Below, piece by piece: positions 45,974 to 54,877 of a stretch of 64,000 nucleotides of DNA; the stretch's first letter is position 1, and every line of letters starts with the position of its first letter. The notes beneath the pieces are model-generated. The model ran no database searches and was not told where the DNA came from. It saw nothing but the letters and a program-made list of their open reading frames with translations. The stretch lies in NCBI GenBank assembly GCA_963691655.1, contig OY829328.1, forward strand, positions 32,197,890 to 32,261,889, in the 5' to 3' direction. The translations under genes and the position numbers were made by a program. The DNA is from Toxonevra muliebris. Lineage: Eukaryota > Arthropoda > Insecta > Diptera > Pallopteridae.

Positions 45974-47206
45974 AGGTTTGCGCACTATGAAACTAGTGCA
46001 CAAATAAACTCAAATTACTTCTGAACCGAAGTTTCATTAATGTTTTTATTCATCAACAAAATATTTTTGTTATTAACTTTTAATAAAAATTTTGATTTTT
46101 TCCGAAATGCCTCCCATTAAGCTTTTAATAATGTTTTCAGAAATTTTTTTACTTGATGACAGCCCTTTTTTGGAAAAACTGCTAACGATTTCAGCAACCT
46201 GGTCCTTTTTACCAGAGCCCAATATCTTTCTATTAGTCTGAGCTCTAGGCAGCTAGGTGGATTCGCATATCTGGGTACAAGTGTTACATTATTCTTTTCG
46301 TACCATTCAACTGCTGCTTTACTGCGCTGCGCAGCCAAATCAGGCCAAAAAAAAGCAGAAACTGCGTGCTGCTTTATGAATGGCAAAAGTCTTTTTTGCA
46401 GACACTCCCGGATATATATATGGGTGTTGATTGTCCCTGTTGTTACAAATAAACTCCTTCGTCTACCACAGCTACCAATTGCCTGCCACACCAAAAACTT
46501 CTTGGTTAATTTAGAATTCTTCTGGGTCTTACACTGCTCCTGAACTGTTCCTCTAATAACTGCAACATAAAAATCCACACCTGGAAGCTGTGAAAAGTCA
46601 CCCAGTACATAGGCCTCATCGTCCATAATGCAGCAATCAAAATTCCTTTTGAAATCAGGGTGCAATATTTTGGCTCGCTCTTTTGCCACGCTGTGCTTCT
46701 TTGAATATCTGTCTGGAACTCTTTGGACCTTGAATGACTTCAGCACTTCCTCTTTTTTAAATTTTCAACAAAAGTTTCAGATCATCCTAGTTTTTCAGCC
46801 ACTTTCCTGCCTGATGTATTGGGATTTTTAAAAGAGCTATCACCTTCTTGGCTATTGCAGGGTTAATAAACCCTTTCTTTCTGCCACTTCATTGTTTCCT
46901 AATAATGGTCAAGCGTTCATTGTATACTTTAATAACACACGAATCGGTATTTTGCGAAACCCGTGCTTTCCGAGCAATTGCTTTGAAAGTCAAATTTGAA
47001 TTTTCATTGCGCAGTCTAATATTTTTTTCACGCACTTCTATTTCGCTGCTCATTTTGAAGTCAAAAACTATCGAATGATCTTAAAATTTGACATGAGAGC
47101 TTAGACATGTTTAACAAAGGTACTTTGATGTGAAAAAATTTTAAATTTGAACTAGGAAAATACTATGAGTAAAAACGTATGCACTAGTTTCATCGAGCGC
47201 AAACCT
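45974..47206 (-). mobile_element. Second DD37E-like Tc1/mariner family, complete element
   Basis: The ends AGGTTTGCGCACTATGAAAC and inverted AGGTTTGCGCTCGATGAAAC continue as TAGTGCA, flanked by TA (45972-45973 and 47207-47208). 1233 bp. The ends differ from those of copies A-D, but the transposase is a clear relative, so this is a separate family of the same group. It lies between DUF1091 genes 1 and 2. Confidence 0.88.
46117..47053 (-). pseudogene. DD37E-like transposase, second family, disrupted
   Basis: Starts at 47053 with MSSEIEVREKNIRLRNENSN, then FKAIARKARVSQNTDS (helix-turn-helix). A TGA then interrupts, and further shifts follow near 46750-46850. From 46746 a 209-codon frame runs cleanly: CIMDDEAYVLGDFSQLPG (first D), then FLVWQAIGSCGRR, then FFWPDLAAQRSKAAVEW (second D intact) and LELRLIERYWALVKR (E). 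The D-to-E spacing is 36, one residue short of the 37 in copies A-D, because the loop after DLA has lost a codon. The end QVKKFLKTLLKA matches the expected C terminus. Confidence 0.82.
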
Positions 47207-48400
47207 TAGTACCAAAAAAAAAAAACAACAGAAGATAAACTGGACCATACTAAGGCATAAAAATAATATATTACCTCTTAATTATTTTCCAATTTTTGAT
47301 ATAGCGTTTTGTATTTTATTTACTTTTCAGCTAAAACTAAACGAGAAAAGTCGCTTCAAAACTTTAAAGAATTTTCGTTCTATGTAAAATAAAATAAAAG
47401 CAAAAACAAATGAAAACAACTGCAGAGCAATGTTTAAAATTACAGCCACTTTTATTTGAAAATTATGGGCTTTGGGAAAAAATGTGTGAAACAAAAACTT
47501 CTAGGCTATAATTTTTTCAGATTTTTTTTAAAAAGTTTTGATATTATTTAAAATTTCATAATTTTTAAAAATTAAAAAAGGCGTTCGAAAATTCTAAAAA
47601 AAAAAATTAGAACGTATTCTTTGATGAATTTCAAGAAGTTTTTGTTCTATAAAAATTTTTCTAAAGTGCACCCACTTTATGTAAAAATTCCTGAAAATAT
47701 TGAAGCGACTTTTCCCGTTCAAGCCGCCATTTTGCATATTTACACGCTTAATTTTGAAACACCAAGTGACACATTTTGAAGTTGAGGATGCATAAACGCC
47801 GGAATTTTATCAAATAGAGGTATTTCTCAATGATTTCATTTCGAAAATAACTTAAAAAAAAATTTTTTTTATCGAAAAATCATGTTTTTTATTAATAAGT
47901 GAGCATAACTTATTGAACTTTTTTTTTTTTTTTTGACTACAGATTTCGAAAGTTCATAAAATTTTGCATAATAAGTGATATATCTCAAATTTACATTAGT
48001 TTAGGAGATAGATACATAGGTGTCGCACTGAGCGTGGTAACTATGTCCTTTAATTCATGTATCTCCTAAACTAATGCAGATCCCATTTTTAAACTTTAAG
48101 GGTAATATTTAAATACTTTAAGCTAAATTTTGAAAAATAAATTTTTTTTTTTTAAATGGTCGAAGTTATTAAAATTCTGATTTTAAACTTTTACTTCCGG
48201 TTTAGTGCATAATTTCCGGTCTAATTCCTTAATTGAAAAGAACAGTAAAATTTCTATTTAAATTACCATGTTCAATATTTTATTGTAAATTTGCTTAATT
48301 CTAAAAATTATTTTTAAAAAACCATATTTCAATTACGTCAATTTTTTAAAAACCTATAACTTGGCAAATAAGTTTCATACAAAAAAAAAAAAAAATTGTG
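47207..48400. other. AT-rich stretch with inverted repeats
   Basis: CGAGAAAAGTCGCTTCAA (47341) recurs inverted as TTGAAGCGACTTTTCCCG (47700), suggesting a roughly 380-bp MITE without a visible target duplication. A separate hairpin is at 47994-48076. No gene. Confidence 0.35.
47994..48076. repeat. Short hairpin with ~22-bp stem
   Basis: CATTAGTTTAGGAGATAGAT at 47994 pairs with ATCTCCTAAACTAATG ending at 48076 (one small bulge), around a loop of about 40 bases. It could be a small MITE or a transcribed hairpin; nothing decides. Confidence 0.5.
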
Positions 48401-48429
48401 TGTCTACATTTATATTTTTTTACAGATTT

Positions 48430-49225
48430 AATTAGGCCGAATTTCAACAAATTTCAGAACCTTACTTTTTTTCGTTGTCCGATTCACATGAAATGCCTCA
48501 TATGCTACACAAAAAACATAGCAGGTTTTAAAAAAGCTAAAGGAAGAGATTCAGGTTCTGATCAGCTTACAAATCGCTATGGGAAGTATGCAATTATGCA
48601 GACTTTTTAGGTTTTGGGACCCAATTATATTCTATGTGGAAAATCTAGATTTCCGTACGACTTTGAATTATATCGAGGAAAACACACTCTGATTGATACG
48701 GGAAACTTGGCGAAGTTTGCATTTTCAACAGCAATAATTTTGCACTTGAGTAAAAGATTAATAAACTCCGGTCATAATCTTTAATTCGACAACTTTTTTA
48801 ACTCTTACAATTTACTTGCAATCCTAACGCAGTTGGAAATAAATGCTGCTGCAACAGCACGCATCAACAGATTTGGAAGAGCATTACTAAGTTCAGATAA
48901 AGAGCAGCAAAAAAGTGGGCGCGATTCATCGGGTTGCTTGGTCAGCAACAATTGCAACATTTGCTTGATTAAGTGGCAGGAGAACGCGGTTTTATCTATT
49001 GCTTCAAATTTTGTGGGAAGCGAAGAAGAACCCATTGTGAAGAGATAATCAAAGCGATTTTTAGACGCTAAAATACCGGCGGCGTTGATTTATTAGATCA
49101 ACTTATAAGTTATTACAGGATATTTTTAAAATCGACTAAATGGATACTAGGTCTTATTTCGCATTTCATTGTTTTTACTATGGTGGCTTCCTGGCTGCTT
49201 TATAGAAAAGACAGCATAAAGTTAA
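48430..49225 (+). pseudogene. piggyBac-type transposase remnant
   Basis: Several frames must be joined. NRYGKYAIMQTF, then SRFPYDFELYRGKHTL is the 'kp-k-G-K-f-l-d--tg---dfevY-Gk' block. LINSGHNL-stop-FDNFFNSYNLLAILT is the second catalytic-D block ('-yfDNfFTS--L---L'), followed by the Gly/Thr-rich ARINRFGRALLSS. NICLIKWQENAVLSIASNFV is the W-D-k-v-llSn block. TGGVDLLDQLISYYR, then KSTKWILGLISHFI, then WLLYRKDS is the highly conserved 'mGGVDl-Dqlis-YR--rks-kW--r-f-h-l' block. The series order and spacing leave little doubt. Stops and shifts make it dead, and no TTAA ends were located. Confidence 0.75.
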
Positions 49226-49682
49226 ACGTTTCAAAAAAAAAAATCTCATGGGTTTATTTCTTTTTCGGATGAGTATGACAAACCATCTTGTGATTTTTGC
49301 TAAAAATAGTGCAATAAGAAAGCGAGGGAGGCTGCTGCTTACTTTGTTTGTCTGTTTGTTTTTTCAATAAAATAATTTTGGGTCATTATAATGTACAAAA
49401 TCCCGAAAGCTCTACAGCCTTTCCCAAAAACTTCTTTCAATCTTTTTTTTTTTTTGGTTTATATTCTTAACAAAGTCGGAATGAAAAAGTTGAGAAGAAA
49501 GTGTTAAAAATAATTGAGGCTATAATAAGTTAAAAAGAGTTTAAAAGCTAATAAAAACATATTTTAAATATCAAGGCTTAAAAAAATGTTTTTTCTCATT
49601 CTCAAGCCACTAATCTAATGGAAATCAAGCACCGTCTAATGGAATATTAAAACAGTTTTCATATGCCTAAATATTGATTGTA
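49226..49682. other. AT-rich stretch
   Basis: Possibly the 3' end of the piggyBac relic; no terminal repeat found. Confidence 0.3.
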
Positions 49683-49864
49683 AACTAATTTTAAATTTTA
49701 TACATTTTTAGTTTCGTTCTATCATTAGATGAATTAAAATAACTATAAAATACTAATTATTTTAACATTAAATATTGATTGTACATATTTTCATATGTTA
49801 TTTTAATTCATCTAATGATAGAACGAATCTAAAAATGTATAAAATTTAAAATTAATTTAGTTAT
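49683..49864. repeat. Inverted duplication of the gene 2 upstream region
   Basis: AACTAATTTTAAATTTTATA, continuing through CATTTTTAG, CGTTCTATCATTAGATGAAT and TAAAATAAC (49683-49744), is the inverse of 49797-49860, which leads straight into the ATG of gene 2 at 49869. The arms are about 62 bp with few mismatches, and the loop is about 52 bp. Gene 3 has a related but single-copy upstream sequence, so the left arm is an inverted copy of the gene's own 5' flank. Confidence 0.8.
49836..49843 (+). promoter_or_regulatory. TATA-like box shared by genes 2 and 3
   Basis: TGTATAAAATT lies about 30 bases before the ATG here, and the same TGTATAAAATT is found about 36 bases before the ATG of gene 3. If it is a true TATA box the 5' leader is only a few bases long. 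Conservation between paralogues is the only evidence, and both flanks are recently duplicated. Confidence 0.3.
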
Positions 49865-49868
49865 AAAA

Positions 49869-50784
49869 ATGTTGCAAAAGGTAAAACAATTGCTTATTAT
49901 TCTCATCCTCATATGGACTGAAAATGTTGTTATAGGTTGGGTATGTATTAGTTACTCCAAAGTTAAAATTCATAAACTATTTTAATAGAATATTATTTTT
50001 AGCGTAATTATGAAATCGTCTTTTCGAATGTGGTATGCAATTTTATTTCGAAACACATTAATTTTTTCAATTGTTCAACATATAAACTACCAAATAATTA
50101 TTCAGCAATATCAATCACATTCGTAACAACTGAGGATATCTACGTTATGAATGCACGCTCCCGAGGCAGTTTACTACGCGATGGTGATAAACCAATAATC
50201 CTAAGTGACCACACATTTGATGCCTGCGAAATGTTAGAGGGAAAGGTATCAAGTGCTGGTCTCCAAATTGTAATTGCCCAGTTAAGAAGTAATAATATTA
50301 CAAATCTACCATCGCGATGTCCATTGGAAAAGGTAAAGGCATAGAAAATAATCAGGGAGATTCATAATACATACATACATACGTAAATGCAGATAATTTT
50401 CATTACATAATGGAAAATTGTCGGCATTTCTACTATATTATGAGTCAGTTTATGTGAAAGTGCAAATTGAGCATTCGATTCGTCCGACTCGTTAGTCTTC
50501 TTCGAGATACAAGGAATACATACTCCCTAAAAAAATCCAGACTAACAGATAGTGGTGAGTCGAATACTTCTATAGAAAAATTTAACGTGTTTCATATATT
50601 TCAGAATAAGAAATATTATGTGAAGGATTTATACATTGATACGGAGCAGCTTCCTCCATATACGCCATATCTAAAATTTAAATACTACATAAAATTGTAT
50701 GAAAATGATAAAATAACGGCGAGTTTGGAAGTCCAAGGTGGAATTGAGCCGAAAGAGCAAATTACAAAGAAGAAACGTTCATAA
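49869..50784 (+). CDS. Secreted DUF1091-family protein, gene 2 of a tandem trio
   Basis: Three exons: 49869-49940, 50003-50332 and 50605-50784, with introns of 62 and 272 bp (GTATGT...TTTTTAG and GTAAAG...TTTCAG), both phase 0 at the same codons as gene 1. The product is 193 residues. The signal peptide is MLQKVKQLLIILILIWTENV..., followed by RNYEIVFSNVVCNFISKHIN. The conserved set is FNCSTYK, TTEDIYVMNARSRGSLLRDG, FDACEMLEGK, LPSRCPLEK, then KDLYIDTEQLPPYTPYLKFK. Relative to gene 1 it lacks the first cysteine of the mature chain (Val in place of Cys in the xLCFSN region). It is close to gene 3 in exons, introns and flanks. AATAAA follows the stop within about 10 bases. Secretion is inferred from the signal peptide; function is unknown. 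Confidence 0.88.
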
Positions 50785-50889
50785 TTTAAATAAACAAACA
50801 AACAAGAAATAACTCCCAAACAGCACTCGATATTTCCAGAATTTTTAGTTGACGATTTAATATTAAATAAATAAATTCATTAAACAGTG

Positions 50890-51222
50890 CAACATATGTG
50901 AGCGTGTTTTTATTTCCATAGTTCCCATGTGAACATGCGTGAGCGTGATATAATTTTTACGAGAAAATGCGCGAGCATAAGTTACGTTTGTTCATGACTC
51001 TCCTATAATTCACATTTTCTTAAAAAGCTCATTTTGGTAGTTCAAAAGCAATCTTATGTCTTTCTATATATATCTTTATATGTATGTACCTAAATTTACA
51101 TATTTAAAAATAAAAAGACAGCGTGCGTGAACATGAATGAAATTTTTTTTTAAAAAATGTCAGCATGCGTGAACATGCGTGAGTGTGAGTCAGAGAGAAC
51201 TCACGTTCCCATCTCTAATACC
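50890..51222. repeat. hAT-like terminal region with repeated GCGTGA motifs
   Basis: The right edge, read inverted, begins TAGAGATGGGAACGTGAG, the TAGAGATGGG start seen in many hAT elements. Inside are repeats of CATGCGTGAGCGTG-like motifs: GTGAGCGTG near 50902, GAACATGCGTGAGCGTGA near 50932, ATGCGCGAGCATA near 50967, GCGTGCGTGAACATGA near 51122, and GCATGCGTGAACATGCGTGA near 51164. No left end or 8-bp duplication was found. Confidence 0.45.
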
Positions 51223-51632
51223 TACAATAAGCATCCATCGATTATTTGACTTTCTTCCAAAACCGGTTTTCAGATTTTTTGAATAGCAGCAATTTGAAAA
51301 AACACCGGTTGCTAATTTAAAATTAAAAAAAAAAAAATTGGTTAAAAAGGGTCTTAAAAATATTTATTCATACAATAACAATATCAAATATTGAATAAAA
51401 AAATGTTCAAAAAACAAATGTTTTAATCAAATTTGTATGTACGACAATCCAAAAAGCCAAAACTTATTATATGATAAATTATCTCTTTTAACGTTTTTTG
51501 CTTTATTTTTACCATATTATTGACTCAGCTGGTATATTGTAGTCCTTAGAATGCAAATATAAAAGCCTTCAGCAACACATCAAGTAAATATTTCAGCCAA
51601 CTTTTCACTATCAGTTACAAATTTTGCAAGAC
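51223..51632. other. AT-rich spacer downstream of gene 2
   Basis: No gene or repeat recognised. Confidence 0.3.
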
Positions 51633-51634
51633 TA

Positions 51635-52860
51635 AGGAGTGAGATCGAAAAAATCTTAACATATATAAAATTCAATAATTTTTAAACAGTTGATCTTAGA
51701 GTTTTGATTTTTATTTTTATTTAATTGATAATATTTTCTAACCATTATTTATGAACTCGTGGACCTTTTTTGGTAAGCCTTGCATTAGAGATTTGATAGT
51801 TGTTGCAGACACCTTTTTGGAACAGTTTGCCCATCTCCTTTTAAAATCTTCGATATTTTGGGACACCTTTTTTGTGCTCTTTAAGTTTCTTTTCACAAGA
51901 GCCCAATATCTCTCCACTGGTTTCAGCTCTGAACAATTTGGAGGATTGGACTCTCTTGGTACAAAAACTATGTTATTACTTTGGTACCACTCTAGAACTT
52001 TCTTGCCGTAGTGACATGATGCCAAATCGAGCCAAAAATATGTGGACACATTGTGCTCTCTTATGAAAGGAAGAAGTCAATTTTTCAAACATTCTTTGAT
52101 GTATATTTCGGTATTTATTGAGCCCACTGTAACAAATGACTTGCTTCTTTTGCCGCAACTGCATGTAGCTTGCCATACCAGGAATTTTTTAGGAAATTTT
52201 GTTTGCTTTTGGATTCTAAATTTTTCTTCGACATTTCCTCGAGCATCAGCAACATAAAAATTTTGACCCGGAAGCTGCGTAAAATCTGCCAGATCATACG
52301 CTTCGTCGTCCATTCCGAGTCCTACATTTGGCGTCTAAATTTTTTGCAGCATTCCTGTCTGGAACTTTTGGGACTTTGTATGTTTTCAAACCTGCATTGG
52401 CTTTAACATTTCGCACCAAATAGTCAGAGGACTGGGCTAACCGGGCTAACTGGGCAGATGTGTTTGGAGATCTTTTCAATATGCTTTCTATTTTCTTGGC
52501 TTTCCCAGTATCATGTTGTCCTTGTTTTCTTCCCGAACCAGGTTTCCTATCGATGATGAAATTATCCTGAAACTGTTTAATAACATTGGAAACGGTTTGA
52601 CGACAGACTTTCAATTCTTTGGCCAATTTTTTGTAAGATCAATTTGGATTTTTTGAAAATTTTTTAATAATATTAAGACGTACTTCTTTTTCTTCACTCA
52701 TTTTGATCAAACTCACAATAAATCAACATGTTTGTCATTAAAAATAACAACTGACATATTTTTCAAAGATAACTAGATCAACGAAATTTTTAAATTTTAC
52801 ACCCAAAAAAAAAAAAATTATTAGTTAAACGTGTGTTAAGATTTTTTCAATCTCACTTCT
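51635..52860 (-). mobile_element. DD37E Tc1/mariner element, copy D, both ends intact
   Basis: TA at 51633-51634 and 52861-52862 flanks ends matching copy A (AGGAGTGAGATCGAAAAAAT, and AGAAGTGAGATTGAAAAAAT inverted from 52860). 1226 bp. Inserted between DUF1091 genes 2 and 3. Confidence 0.9.
51738..52701 (-). pseudogene. DD37E transposase, copy D, best-preserved N terminus
   Basis: The start ATG at 52701 gives MSEEKEVRLNIIKKFSKNPN, then a TGA where copy B has Trp (NPNWSYKKLAKEL). From 52626 the frame continues AKELKVCRQTVSNVIKQFQD, then IDRKPGSGRKQG (the linker with its Gly-Arg-Lys AT-hook-like core), then the second HTH (SPNTSAQLARLAQSSDYLVR). A deletion of about 40 bp near 52313 removes residues before MDDEAYDLADFTQLPG. 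A shift near 52075 precedes MSTYFWLDLASCHYG, whose second D is intact, and LKPVERYWALVKR. It ends LPKKVHEFINNG. So it has one stop, one deletion and one shift. Confidence 0.85.
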
Positions 52861-53007
52861 TACTCTTGGCCGACGCTCTAGTTGGAATCCATTTATTTCT
52901 TTTCCACTGTTAATCTGATGTCAATTTTGTAAGCGTAATCGACCAGCAACTATTGTTAAATATTGATTGCTCTGTGTAGATTATAATTCGCGATTGAATT
53001 TAAAATA

Positions 53008-53927
53008 CACTGCCCTGCAAATTTCAACTTTTCTTGTGCAAATAAGATGGCTTCTAGTGATTCCGAATTCTGGGATCAAAAACTTCCCATCACGTCACGT
53101 TTTCGAAAACAAAGTTTTTGAAACCCCTAAAAACTTCGTTAGTATCACAAATGAAACCATGAAGAGCAAGGGATGTGATTATGTCTAGGGTTTCAGGAAA
53201 AAAGTCCACACAACTGACTTTATCTTACGCCATTTTTGATCGGCAATTTTGAATATTTAAAATCTGACTACAGGTTCACTTTTCATTACATATGGTCGTA
53301 GGTGTAAGATAAAATTCGTCTGCCATATTTGATCCGCCATTTTAAAATTTTAAAATCTGCCTAAAGACTCTTAAAACACTTTGGATCACTGCACTTTTCA
53401 TTATGTCTGGCCGTTCTGGTTACGAGGCGTGATGGGAACTATTATTATTATTTGAAGGAAGGACGACTCGAAAGTCAGGCACTGCGAACTATAAGATCTT
53501 TTGTACCAAAGCCCCAAGAAAGAAAGAAAGAAAGGAAGGGAGAAAGAAAGATAGATAAGAAACATACCCAAGCCGAGAATCGAACTCGGGTCTCCAGAAA
53601 CAAGAGTCTGGCACTCTTCCACTAGACCACAGTGGCGATGGTAGGACCTACAGTTTAACGCGGATTCCTAACGGCTGTGTGGCAAATTTTTTATCAGCTC
53701 GGTAGTTTTGCCATTACCAACCAAGGTGTGTACTTGTACACATTCTTATAATTCTCATCCACTTCATATCTATAGTGAATATAAGAAGTTTATGAGAATT
53801 AACCACCAGACCAAGACGGGAATCGAACCCGCAACCTTCTGGATGAAAGTCTAGTGCACTATCCACTAGACTATCGAGGTCGTCGTGATGGGAACTATCT
53901 TATTCGCAAAACCCATGCAGGGCAGTG
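53008..53927. mobile_element. TA-flanked DNA element with CACTGCCCTGCA ends, carrying a nested SINE
   Basis: CACTGCCCTGCA at 53008 and its exact inverse ending at 53927 are each bordered by TA (53006-53007 and 53928-53929). Removing the SINE leaves a non-autonomous element of about 460 bp. It includes ACTTCCCATCACGTCACGTT, also found (inverted) near 23490. Segment 53190-53400 has CCGCCATTTT/GCCATnTTTGATCnGCnA motifs shared with 61.3-61.5 kb. Confidence 0.65.
53443..53883 (-). mobile_element. Dimeric tRNA-derived SINE with a LINE-like 3' tail
   Basis: A perfect 15-bp duplication CGTGATGGGAACTAT (53428-53442 and 53884-53898) brackets a 441-bp insert. Read on the minus strand it has four parts. 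First, a tRNA-like head with A box TCTAGTGGATAGTGC, an anticodon-loop-like CTTTCAT and B box GGTTCGATTCC, closest to tRNA-Glu by eye. Second, a body with GGTCTGGTGGTTAATTCTCA. Third, a second tRNA-like unit (GGTCTAGTGGAAGAGTGC ... GAGTTCGATTCTCGG, about 53565-53645). Fourth, a GAAA-type run and a tail with AGATCTTATAGTTCGCAGTG ending in AATAATAATA. That tail matches the 3' end of the LINE at 59.8 kb. Transcription would be by RNA polymerase III from the internal boxes. Confidence 0.85.
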
Positions 53928-54015
53928 TAATTAGTATTTTATTGTTAATTTCATTCATCTGGTAAAGGAATTATACTAAAAGTGTATAAAATTCTAAATT
54001 AGTTAAGTTATAAAA

Positions 54016-54877
54016 ATGTTTCAGAAGGCAGCACAATTGCTATTTATTCTCATCCTCATATGGACTGAAAATGTTGTTATTGGTTGGGTATGTATTACTT
54101 TGAAGTTAAAATTCATAAACTATATCAATTGAATATTATTTTTAGCGTAATTATGAGCTCGTCTTTTCGAATGCAGTATGCAATTTTTATTCGGAAAAAA
54201 TTAATTCATTCAATTGCTCAATATATAAACTACCAAACAATTATTCAGCAATATCAATCACAATCATAACAACTGAGGATATCTACATTAAGGATACACG
54301 CTCCCGAGTAAGTTTACTACGTGATGGTGATAAACCAATGAACCTAGTTGATCACACATTCGACGCATGCGATATGCTAGAGGGAAAGGCATCAAGTGTT
54401 GGTCTACAAATGGTAATTGCTCAATTAAGAAGTAATAAGGTTACTAACTTGCCAACGCGATGCCCATTGGAAAAGGTAAAAGCATGGAAAATAATCAGAG
54501 AGATTCATAATAAATGTAGATAATTACCATTTCATAGAGAAAATTGTCGACATTTCTACTATATTATGAGACACTTTATGTGAAAATTAACCATTCGATT
54601 TGTTCGACTCGTTAGTCTTCCTCGAGATACTCTCTAGATAAATCCAGACCAGCAGAATGTTTCTATAGAAAAATTTAACGTGTTTCATATATTTCAGAAT
54701 AAGAAATACTATGTAAAGAATTTCTACATCGATACGGAGAAGCTTCCCCCATATACGCCACATTTAAAATTTGAATACTATATGAAATTTTATGAAAATA
54801 ATAAAATAATCGCGAGTTTGGAAGTGCAAGGTGAAATTAAGCCGAAACAGCAAGTTACAAAAAAGAAACGTTCATAA
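54016..54877 (+). CDS. Secreted DUF1091-family protein, gene 3 of a tandem trio
   Basis: Three exons: 54016-54087, 54146-54475 and 54698-54877, introns 58 and 222 bp, both phase 0 at the same places as in genes 1 and 2. The product is 193 residues. The signal peptide MFQKAAQLLFILILIWTENV... is nearly that of gene 2. The mature chain has ELVFSNAVCNFYSEKINSFN, CSIYKLPNNY, TTEDIYIKDTRSRVSLLRDG, then FDACDMLEGK, LPTRCPLEK, and in exon 3 KNFYIDTEKLPPYTPHLKFE. The Cys of gene 1's ELCFSN is Val here, as in gene 2, leaving five conserved cysteines. The second intron and 5' flank align with gene 2 over most of their length, so the pair arose recently. AATAAA lies about 10 bases past the stop. Nothing suggests that this copy is damaged. 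Confidence 0.88.

Noticed and set aside
53565..53883. Two tRNA-like sequences as tRNA genes
   Set aside because: Acceptor stems do not pair well, they sit inside an insertion with a target duplication, and a related copy is dispersed at 19.9 kb; SINE is the better call.
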